Shown: positions 16,880 to 26,501 of the stretch, piece after piece
Layout of the letters: every line of letters starts with the position of its first letter
Position numbering within the stretch: the first letter of the stretch is position 1
Source: Flavobacterium humi
Lineage (GTDB): Bacteria > Bacteroidota > Bacteroidia > Flavobacteriales > Flavobacteriaceae
Direction of reading: 5' to 3'
DNA length: 64,000 nucleotides
NCBI RefSeq assembly: GCF_004745595.1
Contig: NZ_SRLH01000002.1
Span: forward strand, 186,001-250,000
Notes under the pieces: model-generated
The model's input: the letters and a program-made list of their open reading frames with translations, nothing else
What the model was told of the DNA's origin: nothing
Databases searched by the model: none
Program-made: the position numbers and the translations under genes

Positions 16880-19261
16880 TTAATCCTCTAAGCTACCCAT
16901 TAACTGTTCCATCCCGAAATTTAATAAAAAGTCGGAATAATAACTATCGAATACATCCCTAATATAGTCGTCGATAGTTATTTCGTCTTCAGGATTTTCA
17001 GAAGAAGTAAGTCTGTAGTTTTTCTTTTTAGTGATCATATATAAAAATAATGAGTGAAAATATACTGAAGCTATGTATCTTTTTTGAGCCACAATTATTT
17101 GATCCTCATTTTTTAATTTCTTGCGATAATTAAGAAAAACATTACTATCTAGGTTTATATAAATTTTCTCTAAAATATCTCCGGATGCTATTGGGTTCAT
17201 AACCGTTTCATAGTTCATTGAAACACCATGAGATTCAAGCTCATCCCATTGTTCTTTTGATACTTTTACCAGTTCTGGTAATCCTATATTGCTATAATCC
17301 TCCTCTTCTTTTGGAGCCGTTTCCTTTTTTTGTTCGGCATCAACAATCTTCAGAAAAACAATTTCTTGAAAAAAATCATCCCCTGCACCTTTCAAGGTTG
17401 CTTCAACCTCTATCTCATCCCCTTGCTTCAATTCTGTATCGGGGTTAAAAGTAATTTTAATTGTTCCCTTGTCTGGACTAGATTTAATAATATTTAATAA
17501 TTCCCCCGGTTCTTTGCTACTTCCTTGTTGATTACCTCCCTTATGATCCGTTCTCTTTACTTTCAAAATGCTAACTTGTAAATCACCTGGGTGATCTGTA
17601 CGGTCAAAATAGTGATCTTCCACATCGGTTTCAAAACGCAGCGTCTTTTCTCCTCCAATTGGTACTGGAATGGGAGTATTTGCTTTATGTTGCAATTTAA
17701 AGAAGCTTGGAAAGCGTTCCGGTTTAAATGGTACTTGTTCCTTCTCTGATCTGCCGCCCGATTGTTTTTTCTCGGGTTTTTCTTTAGTCTTTTCCTCTAG
17801 TTTAAGGGTATTTTGCAATAGTTTAAAAAGATCACTGTCTTTCGAAAGGTTTTTAGCAAAATTCTTTATTAGTTCAGATGTATCCTCACTTTCTAAGCCA
17901 ATAGAATCTTTTCTACGTTTATTAATTTCGTCTAACTTTGACTTTGTTAATTTCTTTTTTAGATAGTCTCTCAGTTCTTCTGCTTTTGCTCCATTTTTTA
18001 AACGATCGCGAGAAGCCATAAAAAGATCCTTTCTGAATTCGTACTTCATCTTCGAACAATCTACATTAATAAGCAGATAATCCTTCAGCAGATTATATTT
18101 TAAACCTCTAGTAATAAATTCACTAGTATAATGGCCGTGGACTTGCCCATTCATAGAGAATAATCCTGACATATTATTCTTAAAATACCTCCTTTGTATG
18201 TCAGCTTTGGTCTCTTTCACGGTTTTCCCTTCTTGTTTTGCCTTAAAAACATAACAGGTCACTTTCATTGTACCGAAAAGAGCATCTTCGTACTCTTCGG
18301 AAAACCATTCTTCTACATAATCCTTTTCCTCTTCCAATCGCCTTTGAAGACCATACACGGTTGTTTCCAATACTTTATTATTTGGATAACGCTCTTTGGT
18401 ATCAATGGTAAAAACTGGCAATACAGGCTTAAAAAGAAATTCGTTCAAGTTTTGATTTAAATCTTGGGCAAACCCGGAAACACCCTTCATCTGATAGGAA
18501 TACATTTTGATAATCGATCCGGTCGTAAACTGTCTATTCAAAAGTTTTAAATCCAGTTCTGAAATTTCAAAAGCAGGAATCTCCCCATCAATTTTTAAGT
18601 ATTCATACCAGGTATTTTTTTTAGTTTCTAATTCGTCTTTAGACAAAGGATGTTCCCTAACTAATGTAAAACCGAATTTACCTGAACCATCAAATCTTTT
18701 AGAACCAATCAGCTGATAACCTTTAGTACCGCAAAATACAATGGCTCCGCTGCCTCCCATATTATATTTTCCCTGAACAAAATGAATTTCATTTTTATTT
18801 CCACGCATTAGAGAAAGAAAAGTACTTTCAAAATCTTTTGGATCCTGTCCTTCACCATTATCATATATAATCACGGAGCTTTGTTTGGTTGGACCATCTG
18901 CAATAATTTGTATATCCTCTGCCTGCTTTCTTCTAAAAGTATTTAAATCCCAATTTTTATTGTCAGGAAAGAATAAATCAATTGCATCATCCATAGATTT
19001 TGGAGCTGACTTGCCTCTAGGATCCAAGTTTGTCTCCAGGCATTTTTTCATTAAAATTGCATCAATGGAATTGGTGACTTTTTCTACTAATGCGGCTATC
19101 GGATTAGATTGCTGATTTTCAATAATGCTAAAATTCGACTCATTCCCTCCTATTGGAAACCAATTCTTCGAATCAGATAATTTAGATTCTTCTGAGATTA
19201 ATTTATCAATATCTGCTTCCGTTTTGGAGCTGTAAATGGAAAGGAATAAAGTTTTCAGCAT
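16880..19261 (-). CDS. GHKL-type ATPase of the ssp locus
   Basis: Protein of 793 residues with a GHKL (Hsp90/MutL-type) ATPase: N box VTNSIDA (N64), DNGEG at 134-138, and a lid glycine run GKYNMGGSG at 164-172. The middle region has strongly charged linkers around residue 510 and beta-rich segments, and no second enzymatic motif is seen. It lies between sspA and the GIY-YIG gene with 12- and 16-bp gaps. An ATP-gated clamp that positions the GIY-YIG nuclease is a reasonable inference. It may correspond to one of SspF/G/H, which I could not confirm. Confidence 0.75.
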   Translation of the reverse strand: MLKTLFLSIYSSKTEADIDKLISEESKLSDSKNWFPIGGNESNFSIIENQQSNPIAALVEKVTNSIDAILMKKCLETNLDPRGKSAPKSMDDAIDLFFPDNKNWDLNTFRRKQAEDIQIIADGPTKQSSVIIYDNGEGQDPKDFESTFLSLMRGNKNEIHFVQGKYNMGGSGAIVFCGTKGYQLIGSKRFDGSGKFGFTLVREHPLSKDELETKKNTWYEYLKIDGEIPAFEISELDLKLLNRQFTTGSIIKMYSYQMKGVSGFAQDLNQNLNEFLFKPVLPVFTIDTKERYPNNKVLETTVYGLQRRLEEEKDYVEEWFSEEYEDALFGTMKVTCYVFKAKQEGKTVKETKADIQRRYFKNNMSGLFSMNGQVHGHYTSEFITRGLKYNLLKDYLLINVDCSKMKYEFRKDLFMASRDRLKNGAKAEELRDYLKKKLTKSKLDEINKRRKDSIGLESEDTSELIKNFAKNLSKDSDLFKLLQNTLKLEEKTKEKPEKKQSGGRSEKEQVPFKPERFPSFFKLQHKANTPIPVPIGGEKTLRFETDVEDHYFDRTDHPGDLQVSILKVKRTDHKGGNQQGSSKEPGELLNIIKSSPDKGTIKITFNPDTELKQGDEIEVEATLKGAGDDFFQEIVFLKIVDAEQKKETAPKEEEDYSNIGLPELVKVSKEQWDELESHGVSMNYETVMNPIASGDILEKIYINLDSNVFLNYRKKLKNEDQIIVAQKRYIASVYFHSLFLYMITKKKNYRLTSSENPEDEITIDDYIRDVFDSYYSDFLLNFGMEQLMGSLED

Positions 19262-19273
19262 AGGTGAATTGAT

Positions 19274-20416
19274 TTAATAATTATTAATAAAGTCTTTTAT
19301 TCTTTGTATAAGCAATTGAATGTCTTCTTTTGTATTATGCTTTCCTATAGAGATACGCAGGCTATTCATTGCATCATTATTATTTAGGCCCATTGCCAAT
19401 AATACATGAGATGGTTGAATCAATTCGGAAGTACATGCTGATCCATTGCTAACCGCAATGTCCTTATTGACACCTATAAAGATTTCTGAATCAAACCCTG
19501 GAATGTAAATATTTATTGTATTATATATTCTTGAAACACGATTGCCATTAATAAACGCTCCTTTGATTTGCAATAATTCCTTTTCTAAAAAAATTTGGAG
19601 ATGTTCAATATGGGTTCTGTTTTTTTCCATTTCCTCAAATGCAATCTCACAAGCATTTCCCAATCCTGCTATTAATGGCACATTATATGTACCGCTTCTA
19701 AGACCGTCTTCTTGCCCGCCTCCATGAATTAAAGGCTGAATTTTATTTTGTCTGGTTATACTTTGGTTTATATATATTCCTCCAATACCTTTTGGGCCAT
19801 ACATTTTATGACCGGAAAAGCATAATACATCAATATTGCATTCGTTAATATTGATAGGTAATTTTCCAACCCCTTGTGTCCCGTCACATATAAAGTAAAC
19901 GTCTGCCGCTTTCGTTATTTCCCCAATTTTTTCAATTGGATATATAACACCTGTTTCATTATTAACCCACATTAAACAAACTAATAAAGTATCATTTGAG
20001 ATCAGCTTCTGCAAAGCTTCTAAATCAATGTTTCCCTCAGCATCAACAGGAAGATAATCAATCTTATATCCAATACTCTCTAAATAGTGGCAGGTTTCCA
20101 ATACAGCCTTATGTTCTGTCCGACAGGTTATAATATGCTTCTTGCGGTTAACCGGATGCATAGCCAAACCTTTTAAAGCGAAATTTATTCCTTCAGTAGC
20201 ACCTGAAGTAAAGTAAATTTCATTTGGTTCTGCTCCTATCAATTTTGCACTCTCGACCTTAGCTTTATCAATAGCTATTTTAGCCTTATTCCCAAATGAA
20301 TAAAGACTTGAAGCATTTCCGTAAAGATCACTGAAATATGATGTTATTATCTTGATAACTCTATCATCAACTGTTGTGGTTGCATTATTATCTAAGTATA
20401 TTATACTATTTTCCAA
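19274..20416 (-). CDS. sspA: Cysteine desulfurase, SspA/DndA-like
   Basis: PLP enzyme of 380 residues that removes sulfur from cysteine as a protein persulfide. YLDNNATTTV at the N-terminus, the PLP lysine K204 in SGHKMYGPKG and the active cysteine C328 in NGSACTSE are all intact, so it is a complete IscS/NifS-type protein. It is first in the leftward operon. With SspD nearby and no Fe-S scaffold gene, the likely role is sulfur donor for DNA phosphorothioation. Separation of sspA from sspBCD on the opposite strand is unusual. Confidence 0.88.
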   Translation of the reverse strand: MENSIIYLDNNATTTVDDRVIKIITSYFSDLYGNASSLYSFGNKAKIAIDKAKVESAKLIGAEPNEIYFTSGATEGINFALKGLAMHPVNRKKHIITCRTEHKAVLETCHYLESIGYKIDYLPVDAEGNIDLEALQKLISNDTLLVCLMWVNNETGVIYPIEKIGEITKAADVYFICDGTQGVGKLPININECNIDVLCFSGHKMYGPKGIGGIYINQSITRQNKIQPLIHGGGQEDGLRSGTYNVPLIAGLGNACEIAFEEMEKNRTHIEHLQIFLEKELLQIKGAFINGNRVSRIYNTINIYIPGFDSEIFIGVNKDIAVSNGSACTSELIQPSHVLLAMGLNNNDAMNSLRISIGKHNTKEDIQLLIQRIKDFINNY

Positions 20417-20597
20417 AAAAATAAAAGATGAATTATTAAAAGTAAGCTAATATACTACATTTTAACTTTTTATCAGACTCTTCCAGCCAAATAATTCCAC
20501 TTAAAGACAGCTCCTCAAAACGTCTTTACTTCTCCAATAGATTTGCCTAAAAACCTGAACAAAGCAGGAAAAAGTAATAATCTAATTCATTCAAGTT

Positions 20598-20903
20598 ATG
20601 GAGAAACTAACAAAAAAAAGAGGACTGTCGGGCTTTCTATTGCTGACAGGTTTGAGTGTACTGGCCCAAGGCAACGGTACAGCAGGCATTAATGAAGCCA
20701 CCCAAATGGTAACATCCTATTTCGATCCCGCCACACAACTCATTTACGCCATCGGGGCCGTGGTTGGCCTCATCGGCGGGGTAAAAGTGTATAACAAATT
20801 CAGCAGTGGAGACCCTGACACCAGTAAAACCGCCGCAAGCTGGTTTGGTGCTTGTATCTTTCTGATTGTAGCGGCTACCATACTGCGTTCCTTCTTCCTT
20901 TAA
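20598..20903 (+). CDS. traE: TraE (DUF4134) conjugation protein
   Basis: Small hydrophobic protein of 101 residues with a signal-like N-terminus (FLLLTGLSVLAQG) and two further membrane segments (LIYAIGAVVGLIGGVKVY and ACIFLIVAATILRSFFL). Size, topology and position fit TraE/DUF4134, the VirB2-like component. It restarts the backbone transfer operon after the ssp insertion. About 180 bp upstream are gene-free and must hold a promoter if the insertion separated it from the traA promoter. Confidence 0.85.
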   Translation: MEKLTKKRGLSGFLLLTGLSVLAQGNGTAGINEATQMVTSYFDPATQLIYAIGAVVGLIGGVKVYNKFSSGDPDTSKTAASWFGACIFLIVAATILRSFFL

Positions 20904-20912
20904 AATTGATAT

Positions 20913-21245
20913 ATGAACAATTACAATATCAATAAAGGCATTGGAAGAACAGTAGAATTTAAAGGACTCAAGGCACAATACCTGTTCATTTTCGCCGGCG
21001 GATTACTCGGGACCCTTATTCTGATTATGATACTTTATATGGCTGGAGTCAATTCGTATATCTGCCTGTTTCTCGGAACCGGTGGTGCTTCGCTGATTGT
21101 ATGGCAGACCTTCACCCTGAACAAAAAGTATGGAGAACACGGACTGATGAAGGCAGGTGCGAGAAAAAGGCATCCCCGTCATATCATCTGCCGTAAGCCG
21201 ATAAACCGCTACCTGAAGTTCACCCCTAAATCCAGCACAGTATGA
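20913..21245 (+). CDS. traF: TraF (DUF4133) conjugation protein
   Basis: Protein of 110 residues with two adjacent membrane segments (YLFIFAGGLLGTLILIMILY and YICLFLGTGGASLIVWQTF) and a basic C-terminal tail, as in VirB3-like DUF4133 proteins. It overlaps the start of traG by 4 bp, implying translational coupling with the VirB4-type ATPase, its usual partner. Confidence 0.85.
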   Translation: MNNYNINKGIGRTVEFKGLKAQYLFIFAGGLLGTLILIMILYMAGVNSYICLFLGTGGASLIVWQTFTLNKKYGEHGLMKAGARKRHPRHIICRKPINRYLKFTPKSSTV

Positions 21246-23746
21246 GAAATGCAGCCAAGACCACAACTCTGGAAAGCAGGTTCCCATTACTGGCGGTAGA
21301 AAACAATTGTATCCTATCCAAAGATGCAGACATTACCGCCTGCTTTCAGGTTCATCTACCGGAACTGTTCACGATAGCTTCCGCTGAATATGAAGCCATT
21401 CATTCCGCCTGGCATAAAGCCATCAAGACCCTGCCAGATTTTACGGTAGTCCATAAACAGGATTGGTACATCAAGGAAAGCTATGCACCTGATTTGGAAG
21501 AAGACGACCAGAGTTTTTTGGCAAAGTCTTACCAGCGCCATTTCAATGAACGTCCATTCCTGAACCATTACTGCTACCTGTTCCTGACTAAAACTACCAA
21601 AGAAAGAATGCGGATGCAGAGCAATTTCTCGTCGCTTTGCAAAGGTTCGCTTATACCAAAAGAAATCAGGGACAAAGAAGCCATCCATCGCTTTATGGAA
21701 GCGGTGGCCCAGTTTGAACGTATCATCAACGACTGCGGATTTGTCAAATTGCAGCGCCTGAGCGAAGAGGATATTATCGGTACAGAAGGAAAACAGGGAT
21801 TACTGGAACAGTACCTCACTTTGTCAAGGGAAGCTGGAACACCCATGCAGGACATCGCCCTGGGAGATGAAGAAGTACGTATTGGCAACAAAAGGCTGTG
21901 CCTGCACACCTTGTCCGATACAGATGATTTGCCAGGAACCGTATCGGCAGATACGCGTTATGAAAAACTGTCTACCGATCGCAGCGACTGCCGCCTGTCG
22001 TTTGCTGCTCCTGTGGGACTGCTGCTCAGCTGTAATCATATCTACAACCAATACCTGTTTTTGGATAACAGCGATGAGAGCCTGCAGAAGTTTGAAAAGT
22101 CCGCACGAAACATGCATTCACTGGCCCGTTACAGCCGTGCCAACCAAATCAACAAAGAATGGATAGAAAGGTATCTAAATGAAGCACATTCTTTTGGACT
22201 CTCGTCCATCAGGGCGCATTTCAACATCATGGCCTGGTCTGAAGATCCCAGTGAACTCAAGCAGATAAAGAATGACTGCGGGAGCGCACTCGCGCTAATG
22301 GAATGTAAACCTAGACATAACACTACCGATACAGCTACGCTCTATTGGGCTGGAATGCCCGGCAATGCAGGTGATTTTCCAAGTGAGGAAAGCTTTTACA
22401 GCTTTATCGAACCGGCCTTGTGTTTCTTTACTGAAGAAACCAATTATCATAATTCACCATCACCTTTTGGTATCAAAATGGCAGACAGGCTCACGGGCAA
22501 ACCCATCCATCTGGATATTTCAGACCTGCCTATGAAACGCGGTATTATCACCAACAGGAACAAATTTATACTTGGTCCTTCGGGAAGCGGCAAGTCTTTT
22601 TTTACCAACCATATGGTGCGGCAGTATTATGAGCAGGGTGCACACGTCCTGCTGGTCGATACCGGTAATTCATATCAGGGATTGTGCGAACTCATTAAAG
22701 GTAAGACCAAAGGCGAAGACGGAGTGTATTTCACTTACACTGAGGACAATCCCATTGCCTTTAATCCATTTTACACGGATGATGGGATTTTCGACATTGA
22801 AAAGAGAGAAAGTGTCAAAACACTTATTCTCACACTTTGGAAACGCGACGACGAACCGCCAACCCGTTCAGAAGAAGTGGCATTGTCCAATGCCGTAAGC
22901 GGTTATATCGAGCGCATCAAACAAAGTAAAGTGTATCCTTCTTTCAATGGCTTTTATGAATATGTGAAGGGTGATTACCGAAAAGTACTGGAAGAAAAAC
23001 AGGTAAGGGAAAAAGACTTTGACATTGCCAATTTCCTCAATGTATTAGAACCGTATTACAAAGGCGGCGAATATGATTATCTGCTCAATTCCGATAAGCA
23101 GTTAGACCTGCTTTCCAAACGCTTTATCGTGTTTGAAATTGATGCTATCAAAGATCACAAAATCCTTTTTCCGATTGTGACTATTATCATAATGGAAGTA
23201 TTCATCAATAAGATGAGAAGATTAAAAGGTATCCGTAAACTTATCCTCATTGAAGAGGCCTGGAAAGCCATTGCCAAAGAAGGAATGGCAGAATACATCA
23301 AGTACCTTTTCAAGACTGTCCGTAAATTCTTCGGGGAAGCCATTGTAGTGACACAGGAAGTGGACGACATCATCCAGTCACCAATAGTCAAGGAAAGCAT
23401 CATCAACAACTCAGATTGTAAAATCCTTCTGGATCAGCGTAAGTACATGAACAAATTTGATGATATACAAGCCATGCTTGGCCTGACCGACAAAGAAAAG
23501 GCACAGGTACTTTCAATCAACATGAATAACGATTCCTCACGGCTTTACAAAGAAGTATGGATTGGTCTGGGCGGTACGCACTCTGCAGTATATGCCACCG
23601 AAGTCAGCCTCGAAGAGTATCTGGCTTACACCACCGAAGAAACTGAAAAAATGGAAGTCATGCAGCTCGCCGCAGAGCTGAACGGGAATGTTGAGCTCGC
23701 CATCAAGCACATCGCCATCGGGCGGCGTGATAAAACAAATCAATAA
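21242..23746 (+). CDS. traG: TraG, VirB4-type conjugation ATPase
   Basis: Protein of 834 residues. The C-terminal ATPase domain has Walker A GPSGSGKS (near residue 445) and Walker B LILIEEAWKAIAKEG (near 665), followed by VVTQEVDDI. The N-terminal half is the VirB4-family domain. It energises assembly of the type IV secretion apparatus. The gene overlaps traF by 4 bp. Its GC content is visibly higher than that of the ssp cargo. Confidence 0.93.
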   Translation: MRNAAKTTTLESRFPLLAVENNCILSKDADITACFQVHLPELFTIASAEYEAIHSAWHKAIKTLPDFTVVHKQDWYIKESYAPDLEEDDQSFLAKSYQRHFNERPFLNHYCYLFLTKTTKERMRMQSNFSSLCKGSLIPKEIRDKEAIHRFMEAVAQFERIINDCGFVKLQRLSEEDIIGTEGKQGLLEQYLTLSREAGTPMQDIALGDEEVRIGNKRLCLHTLSDTDDLPGTVSADTRYEKLSTDRSDCRLSFAAPVGLLLSCNHIYNQYLFLDNSDESLQKFEKSARNMHSLARYSRANQINKEWIERYLNEAHSFGLSSIRAHFNIMAWSEDPSELKQIKNDCGSALALMECKPRHNTTDTATLYWAGMPGNAGDFPSEESFYSFIEPALCFFTEETNYHNSPSPFGIKMADRLTGKPIHLDISDLPMKRGIITNRNKFILGPSGSGKSFFTNHMVRQYYEQGAHVLLVDTGNSYQGLCELIKGKTKGEDGVYFTYTEDNPIAFNPFYTDDGIFDIEKRESVKTLILTLWKRDDEPPTRSEEVALSNAVSGYIERIKQSKVYPSFNGFYEYVKGDYRKVLEEKQVREKDFDIANFLNVLEPYYKGGEYDYLLNSDKQLDLLSKRFIVFEIDAIKDHKILFPIVTIIIMEVFINKMRRLKGIRKLILIEEAWKAIAKEGMAEYIKYLFKTVRKFFGEAIVVTQEVDDIIQSPIVKESIINNSDCKILLDQRKYMNKFDDIQAMLGLTDKEKAQVLSINMNNDSSRLYKEVWIGLGGTHSAVYATEVSLEEYLAYTTEETEKMEVMQLAAELNGNVELAIKHIAIGRRDKTNQ

Positions 23747-23775
23747 TCAATAACAATTTTAAAAATCGAAGAACA

Positions 23776-24408
23776 ATGAAAAAATTAATGCTCACGGTGT
23801 ATACGGCATTCATCCTTGCCACTGCATCTTCTGTGAAAGCCCAGCTGGTTGTCACAGACCCTGTAAATCTTGCTTCAGGTATTCTTAACAGTGCCAATGA
23901 AATTGTACAGACATCTTCCACGGTATCCAATGTGATTAAAAATTTCAAGGAAGTGGAAAAGGTGTATAAACAGGGCAAAGAATATTACGACAAACTGCAG
24001 GCGGTAAACAATCTGGTCAAAGATGCACGCAAAGTACAGCAGACCGTATTGCTGGTCGGCGATGTATCAGAAATGTATGTAAAGAATTTTGGCAAAATGC
24101 TAAATGATCCAAACTTCTCTGCCCAGGAATTGGCAGCTATTGCCAATGGCTATTCCGCATTACTTAATGAGAGCACCGAACTTCTAAAAGAACTCAAACA
24201 AATAGTTAGCTCCTCAAGTCTTTCTTTAAATGACAAAGAGCGTATGGATATTATTGACCGCGTGTACAAAGAAGTAAAAGAATACCACAGCTTGGTACGA
24301 TATTACACCAACAAGAATATATCGATCAGCATTCTAAGGGCAAAGAAGCAGAACAACACCAAAAGGGTACTTGACCTTTATGGAACGCCAAACCAAAAAT
24401 ACTGGTAG
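23776..24408 (+). CDS. traI: TraI (DUF4141), periplasmic conjugation protein
   Basis: Protein of 210 residues with a signal peptide (LMLTVYTAFILATASSVKAQ) and a long helical body, matching the TrbJ/VirB5-like DUF4141 protein that follows TraG. The small traH gene that lies between traG and traI in CTnDOT-type operons is not apparent in the 29-bp gap. The TraJ start follows 2 bp after its stop. Confidence 0.8.
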   Translation: MKKLMLTVYTAFILATASSVKAQLVVTDPVNLASGILNSANEIVQTSSTVSNVIKNFKEVEKVYKQGKEYYDKLQAVNNLVKDARKVQQTVLLVGDVSEMYVKNFGKMLNDPNFSAQELAAIANGYSALLNESTELLKELKQIVSSSSLSLNDKERMDIIDRVYKEVKEYHSLVRYYTNKNISISILRAKKQNNTKRVLDLYGTPNQKYW

Positions 24409-24410
24409 CT

Positions 24411-25406
24411 ATGGAATTTAGTAATCTTCACGAAGTACTGCGTTCTCTTTACGATGAGATGCTTCCACTGTCCGCCGATATGGCGGCAGTGTCCAAAGGT
24501 CTGGCGGGTCTGGGAGCCTTGTTCTATGTAGCCATTAAGGTGTGGCAGGCGCTCAGCCGTGCAGAACCTATTGATATGTACCCGCTGCTGCGTCCATTTG
24601 CATTAGGTCTCTGCATCATGTTTTTTCCCACCATTGTACTGGGAACTATCAATGCCGTTCTAAGTCCGGTGGTAACGGGAACCCATTCCATTCTCGAAAA
24701 CCAGGTGCTTGACCTGAACGATCTACAGGCAAAAAAAGACCAGCTGGACAGAGAAGCGATGCTTCGCGACCCCGAGACGGCCTATCTGATATCGAACGAA
24801 GAGTTTGATAAAAAACTGGAAGAATTGGGCTGGTCGCCTGAAGATGTTGGAACAATGGCAGGGATGTATATGGACAGACAAGCTTACAAGATAGAGAAAG
24901 CAATAAAGGAATGGTTCCGCAATCTGCTGGAGATACTATTTCAGGCGGCAGCACTCGTCATTGATACCATACGGACTTTTTTTCTGATTGTCTTATCCAT
25001 ACTCGGCCCAATAGCATTTGCCATATCGGTATGGGATGGTTTTCAATCTACCCTTACACAGTGGCTCACCCGATACGTAAGCGTGTATTTATGGCTTCCG
25101 GTAGCAGACCTGTTCAGTTCCATGCTTGCCAAGATACAATCCCTAATTATTGAAAGGGATATTGAAATGCTGGCCGATCCGACGTTCATCCCCGATACTT
25201 CAAATACCGTGTATATCATATTTATGATTATAGGTATCGTGGGCTATTTTACCATTCCGACCGTAACAGGCTGGATTATTCAGGCTGGAGGCGCAGGAAA
25301 CTTTACCCGTAATGTCAATCAGACAGCCATGAAATCTGGAAATATTGCCGGTGCCGGAGCTGGTTCAGCTGTGGGTAATATCGGCGGCAGGCTGGTAAGC
25401 AAGTAA
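24411..25406 (+). CDS. traJ: TraJ, VirB6-like membrane protein
   Basis: Protein of 331 residues with at least five membrane segments. Two lie before residue 100; others include ALVIDTIRTFFLIVLSILGPIAFAI and YIIFMIIGIVGYFTI near the C-terminus. The tail is glycine- and alanine-rich. This layout is that of TraJ in Bacteroidota conjugative transposons, which forms part of the inner-membrane channel. It is 2 bp after traI. Confidence 0.88.
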   Translation: MEFSNLHEVLRSLYDEMLPLSADMAAVSKGLAGLGALFYVAIKVWQALSRAEPIDMYPLLRPFALGLCIMFFPTIVLGTINAVLSPVVTGTHSILENQVLDLNDLQAKKDQLDREAMLRDPETAYLISNEEFDKKLEELGWSPEDVGTMAGMYMDRQAYKIEKAIKEWFRNLLEILFQAAALVIDTIRTFFLIVLSILGPIAFAISVWDGFQSTLTQWLTRYVSVYLWLPVADLFSSMLAKIQSLIIERDIEMLADPTFIPDTSNTVYIIFMIIGIVGYFTIPTVTGWIIQAGGAGNFTRNVNQTAMKSGNIAGAGAGSAVGNIGGRLVSK

Positions 25407-25426
25407 ACAATTAATCACTGAAGAAA

Positions 25427-26050
25427 ATGGAATTTAAAACGCTAAGAAATATAGAAAACAGTTTCAGGCAGATCAGGTTGTATGCTATAGTATTTGCTGT
25501 ACTGTGCACTGGTATAACTGGATATGCCGTATGGCATTCCTACCGTTTTGCGGAACAGCAGCGCCAGAAAATATATGTACTGGACAACGGCAAATCATTG
25601 ATGCTGGCACTCGCGCAGGATGCCTCCATTAACCGTCCGGTGGAAGCACGCGAACACATAAGACGTTTTCACGAACTGTTCTTTACACTCGCTCCCGACA
25701 AGAACGCCATTGAAAGCAATATGAAACGGGCGTTCAATCTCGCCGATAAAAGTGCCTTCGATTACTACAAAGACCTTTCGGAAAAAGGGTATTACAACCG
25801 CATCATATCTGGTAATGTACAACAGCGTATCGAAATAGACAGTGTGTCCTGCAATTTCGAAACCTATCCTTATGCTGTGCGTACCTATGCCAAACAATTC
25901 ATCATTCGTTCAAGCAACGTAACAAGGCGCAATCTGGTTACATCCTGTTTTCTGGTCAACTCTGTTCGCTCAGATAATAATCCGCAGGGATTCAATATTG
26001 AAAAGTTTGACGTAATCGAGAACAAGGATATAGAAGTTATTGAACGCTAA
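25427..26050 (+). CDS. traK: TraK, VirB8-like protein
   Basis: Protein of 207 residues with one N-terminal membrane anchor (LYAIVFAVLCTGITGYAVW) and a periplasmic domain ending in NIEKFDVIENKDIEV. The fold and size match TraK of Bacteroidota elements, an inner-membrane assembly protein. It lies 20 bp after traJ. Confidence 0.88.
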   Translation: MEFKTLRNIENSFRQIRLYAIVFAVLCTGITGYAVWHSYRFAEQQRQKIYVLDNGKSLMLALAQDASINRPVEAREHIRRFHELFFTLAPDKNAIESNMKRAFNLADKSAFDYYKDLSEKGYYNRIISGNVQQRIEIDSVSCNFETYPYAVRTYAKQFIIRSSNVTRRNLVTSCFLVNSVRSDNNPQGFNIEKFDVIENKDIEVIER

Positions 26051-26061
26051 AAAGAAAGAAT

Positions 26062-26487
26062 ATGAAACAGTTACTTGATTTAGACACATTCAGCAAGGTT
26101 CTTTCCGATAAAGGCTACAATGGCTATTTCACTACACAGGCAGCTTATCCGGGAAAACTAAAGGACAGTATCAGGGAATATCTGGATAGCTGTGCCAAAG
26201 GCATAGAGCCTTTAAAATCTGAACTATTGATGATGGGATACCTGCAATGGTCAGGAGATGATAAACCAAGAGTTGAATGTTCGCTGTGGATAAAACACGT
26301 AAAGGGAGCCTTCGACCTTCAAAAAATGGAGATCGTGAGAAAAGACCAGTTCGGGCATTCGCTAAAGCATTGGTCATTAACCAGCCTTTCTGCTGAAACA
26401 GCACCCAAAGTCAGTGAAGCAATAGCTATGGTCAAAGAAATGATATTGCAGACAACTGTTCCATCAAGCAAGCGCTTCAAGTTTTAA
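26062..26487 (+). CDS. Unknown protein between TraK and TraL
   Basis: Soluble protein of 141 residues with no signal or membrane segment. The only notable strands are CSLWIKHVKGAFDLQKMEI and a basic C-terminus (SSKRFKF). It is not part of the CTnDOT tra set that I know, yet it is spaced like an operon member (11 bp after traK, 14 bp before traL). It could be a late insertion into the operon or a lineage-specific accessory protein; function unknown. Confidence 0.65.
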   Translation: MKQLLDLDTFSKVLSDKGYNGYFTTQAAYPGKLKDSIREYLDSCAKGIEPLKSELLMMGYLQWSGDDKPRVECSLWIKHVKGAFDLQKMEIVRKDQFGHSLKHWSLTSLSAETAPKVSEAIAMVKEMILQTTVPSSKRFKF

Positions 26488-26501
26488 AAACAGATAAAGT
26501 T

